From IMG/VR virus record IMGVR_UViG_3300033064_003747, positions 1 to 61,015 of that record: a stretch of 61,015 nt of DNA. One strand, 5' to 3'. The notes below the pieces were generated by a model. The model worked only from the letters and a program-made list of their open reading frames with translations. It did no database searches and was not told the DNA's origin. Every line of letters begins with the position of its first letter. Position 1 is the stretch's first letter. The position numbers and the translations under genes were made by a program. The DNA is from a virus. Of the stretch, positions 56,447 to 61,015 are shown in pieces.

Positions 56447-56854
56447 ATGAGTTTGAGTAAAGAACAAATATTAAGTAGCAACGATTTGAAAACTATTGAA
56501 GTTGAGGTTCCTGAATGGGGTGGCACTGTTCTTCTTAAAGAGCTATCTGGAGCAGAACGGGATGAATTTGAAACTATGTGTTACAACGAGTCTAAAGGAG
56601 GCAAGATCGAAATTAATCCAGTTGGATTAAAGGCAAAGATACTTGTTTCCTGTGCTGTGGATGAAGAAGGTAATAGACTTTTCACGTTGGATGATGTTGA
56701 AGCTCTTAACAAGAAGAACGGTGCTGCCATAAATAAGCTGTATGAGGAAGCTCAAAAGGTAACTAAATTAACTGATGTAAACCTTGAGGAGTTAGCAAAA
56801 AACTTAAAAAGCGACCTGAGCGTAGATTCTGGTTCAGGCTCGCAAGACAATTAG
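56447..56854 (+). CDS. Tail assembly chaperone, short form (gpG-like)
   Basis: A 135-residue protein (LKTIEVEVPEWGGTVLLKEL, ERDEFETMC) typical of the first tail chaperone, which binds the tape measure during tail assembly. ATG 56447 has better SD spacing than 56441. Near its end is the slippery heptamer A AAA AAC, where a fraction of ribosomes shift to make the long form. Confidence 0.78.
   Translation: MSLSKEQILSSNDLKTIEVEVPEWGGTVLLKELSGAERDEFETMCYNESKGGKIEINPVGLKAKILVSCAVDEEGNRLFTLDDVEALNKKNGAAINKLYEEAQKVTKLTDVNLEELAKNLKSDLSVDSGSGSQDN
56797..56803 (+). promoter_or_regulatory. -1 ribosomal frameshift site (A AAA AAC)
   Basis: The heptamer AAAAAAC lies in the proper phase (gcA AAA AAC) in the gpG-like frame. 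A -1 shift here opens a stop-free path (FWFRLARQLGMSVAEAQQKV) directly into the 56857-57156 frame. A second weaker slip site (A AAA AGC) follows at once. This is the lambda G-GT arrangement. Confidence 0.82.
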
Positions 56855-57156
56855 GAATGTCTGTTGCCGAAGCTCAACAAAAAGTCAGTAGTAAAGAGTT
56901 TGTTGATTGGATGGCATACGAACTTATTGAACCAAGTGAGCCCAAAAGGTCTGATATACAGGCAGCCTTGATATGCACCATTATAGCAAATGCTCATAGA
57001 GCTAAAGGCAAAGCATTTACTATAGAGGACTTTTTGCTTGAGTTTGGTAAGGAAGAAAAAGAAACAAGAAGATTTCCTACAGCAAAGGAGTTGAAGTTGA
57101 AAATGCAATCTTGGTTGATGTCTCAGAGACTGATGGGAGGTGAACTGAAGAAATGA
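56803..57156 (+). CDS. Tail assembly chaperone, frameshift extension (gpT-like)
   Basis: Read after the -1 shift, 117 residues: a basic linker, then MSVAEAQQKVSSKEFVDWMA, ALICTIIANAHRAKGKAFTI, ending KLKMQSWLMSQRLMGGEL. The segment SSKEFVDWMAYELIEP is typical of the T part of tail chaperones. It may also be read alone from the ATG at 56857, but the open frame through the slip site favours a G-T fusion of about 240 residues. Confidence 0.78.
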   Translation, partial: LKKRPERRFWFRLARQLGMSVAEAQQKVSSKEFVDWMAYELIEPSEPKRSDIQAALICTIIANAHRAKGKAFTIEDFLLEFGKEEKETRRFPTAKELKLKMQSWLMSQRLMGGELKK

Positions 57157-58934
57157 TAATTGGTAAATTAGCCGTTATTTTGAGCGCACAAACAGCTAAA
57201 TTCAGTGCTGGCATGAAAGAAGCTGCAACTCAATTAACAACTTTTGATTCTTCTGTCAACAAATTAGGTAAAAACATGTCAAGAATGGGCAGAAGAATGA
57301 CTTTGATGTTTACTCTGCCTGTTGTTGCAGCAGTTGGGGCGGCAGTAAAAAAGTTTGCTTCCTTTGAAGAGGCCATGCGCAATGTCAATGTTATTGCTAA
57401 AATGAGTGATGCACAGTTTGAGAAAATGTCTAAAACTGTATTAGACTTATCTGTTAAATTTGGTAAAAAAGGTGTTGAGGTTGCAGAAGCACTTTATGAT
57501 ATTAACTCTGCTACTATATTTGGTGCAGACGCAATGAAAGTTCTTAACCATGCATTGGAAGGATCTGTTGCTGGTCAAGCGAACCTTAGAATAGCAACGA
57601 GATCTGTTATTGGTGTATTAAGAGCTTACAGTCTTGGCGTTGAACATGCTGCCGATGTTAATGATGTTATGTTTAGAACTGTTGAACGTGGATTGGTTAC
57701 TTATCAAGAACTTGCAAATAATGTTGGTGTTACAGTGGCTACTGCTGCTGCTGCAAAGATACCATTTGAACATGTTGGTGCTGCAATTGCTACTATCACT
57801 CGTGGTGGTATTCATGCTCGTATTGCTTTCACGTCTTTGAACAATGCCATTTTGAAGATGATTCATGGTAGTGGTGCTATGAATACGATTGCTAAGAAGT
57901 ATGGTCATGAAAATATGGCTGCTATGCTTGCCACCAGAGGTTTGGGACAGGCTGTTCAGATCCTTACCAAAGAAACTGGTGGAAATGCGAAAAAGATGCA
58001 AGAACTTGGATTCAACATTCGTGCTGTTCGTTCTATTTGGTCATTGGCTCGTGATGAAGGGAGAGCTTTTGGTGAAGACTTAGAATTGATTGGTACAAGA
58101 GCAGGACGTGCCGGAGCGACAACAAGAGCGTTTAAGGAACAAACAAGAGCTTTGGCGTTCAAATTAAGACAGTTGAAATCCGAAATTGGTAAACTTGCTA
58201 TAGAGTTTGGGAAGTCGTTGGCTGGATCAGTAGTAAAAGCAACTAAAAAGATAAAGTTACTCATAAAATCTTTTAATGATCTTACAGATGCTCAGAGACT
58301 TGCTAAAGTTAAGATGCTTCTTTTGACAGCCGCTATTCCTGTTTTACTATGGGGAATAGGCACTCTTATTAATTCTATTATAGCTCTTGGTGTTGCAATC
58401 ACTTTCTTGGCAGCCCATCCTGTTGTTCTTGCTATTACTGGATTGACTTTGTTTGGATATACTATATATAAACTGTTCAAAGGAATCAAAGAAACCGACG
58501 TGGTTATGGAACATCTTGGAAAAACTACTAAAAGTACAGGTATTCTGTTCAAGAAATGGTCATTTTTTGGGGGCAAAAGTATGGCAGATTTATCTGGTTT
58601 TACAGAGGCTCTCAAGAAAGCAAAGGCAGTTAAGGCAGCAGCTAAGGCAGCATCAGCAGTAAGAGCAGGAGCTGGTGTTCCAACCAAAGAATTTGCAGGA
58701 GCCTTCCAAAGAGGGTCAGAGGAAGCATATAAAGTTTTGATCAGAGGTGGGGGTAGAGCAGGGGCTGAGACTATACCAAAGCAACAGTTAGTAGCAGCAA
58801 AGCAGACAGCAGTTAATACAAAAAAGGCGGTGTTGGGTCTTGATAAATTACGAGAGTATGGATATGATACCAAAAGGTTCTGGGAAGATATATCAGATAA
58901 TGCAACAGCACCAGCATATGAAATTCCAATGTAG
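57153..58934 (+). CDS. Tape measure protein
   Basis: A 593-residue protein: helical N-terminus (LSAQTAKFSAGMKEAATQLT), the TP901-type region (FEEAMRNVNVIAKMSDAQFE, LYDINSATIFGADA, AYSLGVEHAADVNDVMF, ITRGGIHARIAFTSLNNAIL), then two hydrophobic segments at about 390-445 and an Ala-rich end. By the usual 0.15 nm per residue the tail would be roughly 90 nm. It sets tail length and enters the host envelope during DNA ejection. Coupled by ATGA. Confidence 0.87.
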   Translation: MIIGKLAVILSAQTAKFSAGMKEAATQLTTFDSSVNKLGKNMSRMGRRMTLMFTLPVVAAVGAAVKKFASFEEAMRNVNVIAKMSDAQFEKMSKTVLDLSVKFGKKGVEVAEALYDINSATIFGADAMKVLNHALEGSVAGQANLRIATRSVIGVLRAYSLGVEHAADVNDVMFRTVERGLVTYQELANNVGVTVATAAAAKIPFEHVGAAIATITRGGIHARIAFTSLNNAILKMIHGSGAMNTIAKKYGHENMAAMLATRGLGQAVQILTKETGGNAKKMQELGFNIRAVRSIWSLARDEGRAFGEDLELIGTRAGRAGATTRAFKEQTRALAFKLRQLKSEIGKLAIEFGKSLAGSVVKATKKIKLLIKSFNDLTDAQRLAKVKMLLLTAAIPVLLWGIGTLINSIIALGVAITFLAAHPVVLAITGLTLFGYTIYKLFKGIKETDVVMEHLGKTTKSTGILFKKWSFFGGKSMADLSGFTEALKKAKAVKAAAKAASAVRAGAGVPTKEFAGAFQRGSEEAYKVLIRGGGRAGAETIPKQQLVAAKQTAVNTKKAVLGLDKLREYGYDTKRFWEDISDNATAPAYEIPM

Positions 58935-58941
58935 GTGAAAA

Positions 58942-59865
58942 ATGAGTGTTACAGTAAATGAAAGACTGATAGAGCAGACTGGAAGAGATAGTAAAGATCT
59001 CGTAACAAAACAGGAAGTTAGAACTTATCAGAGGCAATTCATAGCTTCTTACAGTCATGGCACAGCCATAAGCGGAATAAACACAGCAGCGGTATTGGCA
59101 TTATCAGGTGTTCCAGAATTAAATGATACATTTCCTGGCGATACTCGTGCTATTTGCTCAAATAGAACTGCAAGATCACACAGGGATGAGTATCAATGGT
59201 TAGTAACTATTGATTACACTATACCGCCAGCAGGAGCAGAAACTGATCCAACTGATGAAGATCCTATTATTTCATTTTCTTCTGTGCAATATACGATTGC
59301 TGTACAAAGTTCTTATGTAACAGGAGATTCGCGGTCATCTCCCTCTAAAGTAGTTGTGAACTCAGCACGAAATGCTTTTGATCCTCCTATTACTCAGGAG
59401 GAATCAAGAATGATAATAAATATTCAGCAAAACCTTAAACGATTTAATCCACTATGGATATATGATTATGAAAATACGATAAACAAATATTCCATGAGGA
59501 TAGCTGGAATTCCTGTAGGTGCTGGAAATGCAAGAATGGTCAAAATAGATGCTGATAAAGAAGTAATAGCGAGAACAGGATGGTATGATTTAGTATATTG
59601 GAGAGTTCAATATCAAATAGAGTTGAATGCTATGGGATATGCCAGAGAAATTCTTGATGCAGGATATTATTATCTTAATGCAACAAAGAAGCAAAAACCA
59701 ATTTTGGATGAGGATGATGATGAAGTTACAGAGCCAGCTAAGTTGAATGGATCAGGAGGGATATATGTTGATGATTCCTCTAATCCTTATGATGGAGAAT
59801 TTTTAACTTTCAATACATATTGGACAGCCAATTGGAAAACATTGAAGATTCCGAGGAATGCATAA
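58942..59865 (+). CDS. Probable minor tail protein
   Basis: A 307-residue protein following the tape measure, where the distal tail protein usually lies. It is beta-rich (YQWLVTIDYTIPPAGAETDP, IISFSSVQYTIAVQSSYVTG, VYWRVQYQIELNAMGYAREI) with an acidic patch (DEDDDEV). No clear Dit motif, so a structural tail role is inferred from place. Confidence 0.55.
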   Translation: MSVTVNERLIEQTGRDSKDLVTKQEVRTYQRQFIASYSHGTAISGINTAAVLALSGVPELNDTFPGDTRAICSNRTARSHRDEYQWLVTIDYTIPPAGAETDPTDEDPIISFSSVQYTIAVQSSYVTGDSRSSPSKVVVNSARNAFDPPITQEESRMIINIQQNLKRFNPLWIYDYENTINKYSMRIAGIPVGAGNARMVKIDADKEVIARTGWYDLVYWRVQYQIELNAMGYAREILDAGYYYLNATKKQKPILDEDDDEVTEPAKLNGSGGIYVDDSSNPYDGEFLTFNTYWTANWKTLKIPRNA

Positions 59866-59866
59866 C

Positions 59867-60499
59867 ATGGCAAAAAAGTCAGTGGCTTTTAGTATAAAAA
59901 GTGCAGCGAGAATATCCCAAACTGTAAGACGAGTTGAAAAAGATCCTTATGGTTTCTATCGTCTGCGTAGCAAGCACAAAACAAGAGGAGGCACATCCAC
60001 CAGTGCCGTATCATTTTGGGGTAAGATAGTATTAGAAGGTCCTGATTCAGGTGATGTTGATTATGAAGATCACAGATATTGGGTAAAAGAACAGAGTTAT
60101 GTTATTTCTGGAACTACTGTAACATTTAGTGATAAAGAGGATGGGCTTCATACCACAGCAATTAACTTAGCAGAACAGACTTTGCCTTCTTGTATTTCGG
60201 ATACACACAACATTACCAAATCAGCAATAGAACTTGATTGGGACGAGGATTCTGGAGATTCGTCTACTGCTCCTAATGTGAAATGGTATGAAGAAAATGT
60301 GATAGTTCCTATTTTCAAACTAACTGCCGGAGGCAATTCGATATATGTTTTCAATTTCCTAAGAGGACAGTTCGTACAAGAGAATTATCTGAATGTTGAA
60401 ACAACAGATGCTGATGGCTGCCCTGATGTATATTCATGGAATAGGCGATACATAATGGCTTGGGACTTTGATCAAGACGACAGTAGTATGCCACAATAA
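59867..60499 (+). CDS. Hypothetical tail-associated protein
   Basis: A 210-residue beta-rich protein (basic start MAKKSVAFSIKSAARISQTV; later IVLEGPDSGDVDYEDHRYWV, ILELDWDEDSG-like acidic stretch, YVFNFLRGQFVQENYLNVET). Possibly a tail-tip or fibre component. The ATG at 59867 follows GAGG; it begins one base after the previous stop. Confidence 0.5.
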   Translation: MAKKSVAFSIKSAARISQTVRRVEKDPYGFYRLRSKHKTRGGTSTSAVSFWGKIVLEGPDSGDVDYEDHRYWVKEQSYVISGTTVTFSDKEDGLHTTAINLAEQTLPSCISDTHNITKSAIELDWDEDSGDSSTAPNVKWYEENVIVPIFKLTAGGNSIYVFNFLRGQFVQENYLNVETTDADGCPDVYSWNRRYIMAWDFDQDDSSMPQ

Positions 60500-60515
60500 T
60501 TAAAAGAGGTATGAT

Positions 60516-61015
60516 ATGCAAAGAAGAGTAATTAATGTTTATTATGATGTAGAGAACGATCTCCTTAGAGACAGTCTTGGAAACGAAATCAATGATGATT
60601 TGTATCCATATATCTACTATCAAGAACAGCCTATGTTATGGTTACACTTGGTAACAGTTGATTCTAATGATGATATGGTAGATTATGATGAATTAGTTGG
60701 AACATATGAAATGTCAGCGGTTATTGAGGACGACTTTGATAGCGGAACAAATCCTTACTGCAAAACTGTTGATGGGCTTATCAATGCTGCTAATGAATGG
60801 GAGGCCAGTGGTTCAGCGGATATCGCTGCTGGCGAATTCAGTATTCCTCTTGATGCTTACAACACTGATTTCAATAGTAAGATAGGAACAAGTGCTGCTG
60901 ATAAGAATGTGATGTTTGAATTACAGCTAAGAGATTCTACTGATTCAGACCTTCCTATTATAGCTGTGTTCTCGTTTCCATTTATTTGCTACAACATTAT
61001 GGACAGATCAGGAGC
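60516..61015 (+). CDS. Tail protein, cut by the window edge
   Basis: A frame of at least 166 residues from ATG 60516 (behind AGAGGT) to the end of the window: MQRRVINVYYDVENDLLRDS, LYPYIYYQEQPMLWLHLVTV, FSIPLDAYNTDFNSKIGTSA, DLPIIAVFSFPFICYNIMD. The regular beta pattern resembles baseplate or receptor-binding N-terminal domains. Incomplete, so function is open. Confidence 0.6.
   Translation, partial: MQRRVINVYYDVENDLLRDSLGNEINDDLYPYIYYQEQPMLWLHLVTVDSNDDMVDYDELVGTYEMSAVIEDDFDSGTNPYCKTVDGLINAANEWEASGSADIAAGEFSIPLDAYNTDFNSKIGTSAADKNVMFELQLRDSTDSDLPIIAVFSFPFICYNIMDRSG

Noticed and set aside
16510-58000. Insertion sequences or transposases
   Set aside because: No DDE, HUH or serine recombinase motif was seen, and no long terminal inverted repeats flank any gene block.
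1-61015. Integrase, excisionase or CI-type repressor suggesting a temperate phage
   Set aside because: None found on either strand. The genome is incomplete here, so a temperate life style cannot be excluded.

Overview
The window is part of the genome of a tailed double-stranded DNA phage. It carries a full replication and recombination set, then terminase, portal, MuF-type minor head protein, prohead protease, HK97-fold capsid, neck proteins, tail tube, frameshifted tail chaperones and a tape measure. No sheath or baseplate gene precedes the tape measure and the tail genes follow lambda order, so a siphovirus is most likely. The DNA is AT-rich and ribosome sites are strong (AAGGAG type), so the host uses Shine-Dalgarno starts; nothing names the host more closely. 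No integrase, repressor, lysis gene or tRNA was recognised. The last gene is cut by the window edge, and the left end is probably also mid-genome.

Layout. (a) About 0.1-34.3 kb is transcribed leftward. From 0.1 to 22.4 kb it is a dense block, mostly with ATGA overlaps: split SbcC and SbcD, RuvC-like resolvase, RecA/UvsX-like recombinase, gp32-like SSB, UvsY-like mediator, clamp loader, YkgJ-like Fe-S protein, PolA-type polymerase, a uracil-DNA glycosylase/exonuclease fusion, a radical SAM - glycosyltransferase - radical SAM cassette, gp45-like clamp, DnaB-like helicase, a loader-like protein and primase. (b) 22.4-34.3 kb holds small, mostly unknown genes in short units, with a sigma-like factor, a ribbon-helix-helix protein, a HARP-type SNF2 helicase, DUF932 and DUF2958. 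Many of these genes are followed 7-13 bases after the stop by a hairpin whose stem differs from site to site. (c) 34.3-36.2 kb is a non-coding divergence region with odd base-context rules and short repeats. (d) 36.2-61.0 kb is transcribed rightward and holds packaging, head, neck and tail genes. Two blocks of glycan-type enzymes sit inside the head genes: 41.1-47.7 kb before the protease and capsid genes, and 51.5-53.9 kb after the capsid gene.

How it works together. The left arm looks like a largely self-sufficient replisome with T4-like accessory proteins (gp32, gp44, gp45, UvsX and UvsY analogues) built around a family A polymerase. The radical SAM and glycosyltransferase genes coupled to the polymerase suggest DNA modification or repair; the block around the capsid genes suggests a sugar decoration on the virion. 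Both are inferences from position and family.

The strongest new observation is at about 33.78-35.25 kb. GA there occurs essentially only as CGA, and TC only as TCG, across both a coding gene and about 1 kb of non-coding DNA.
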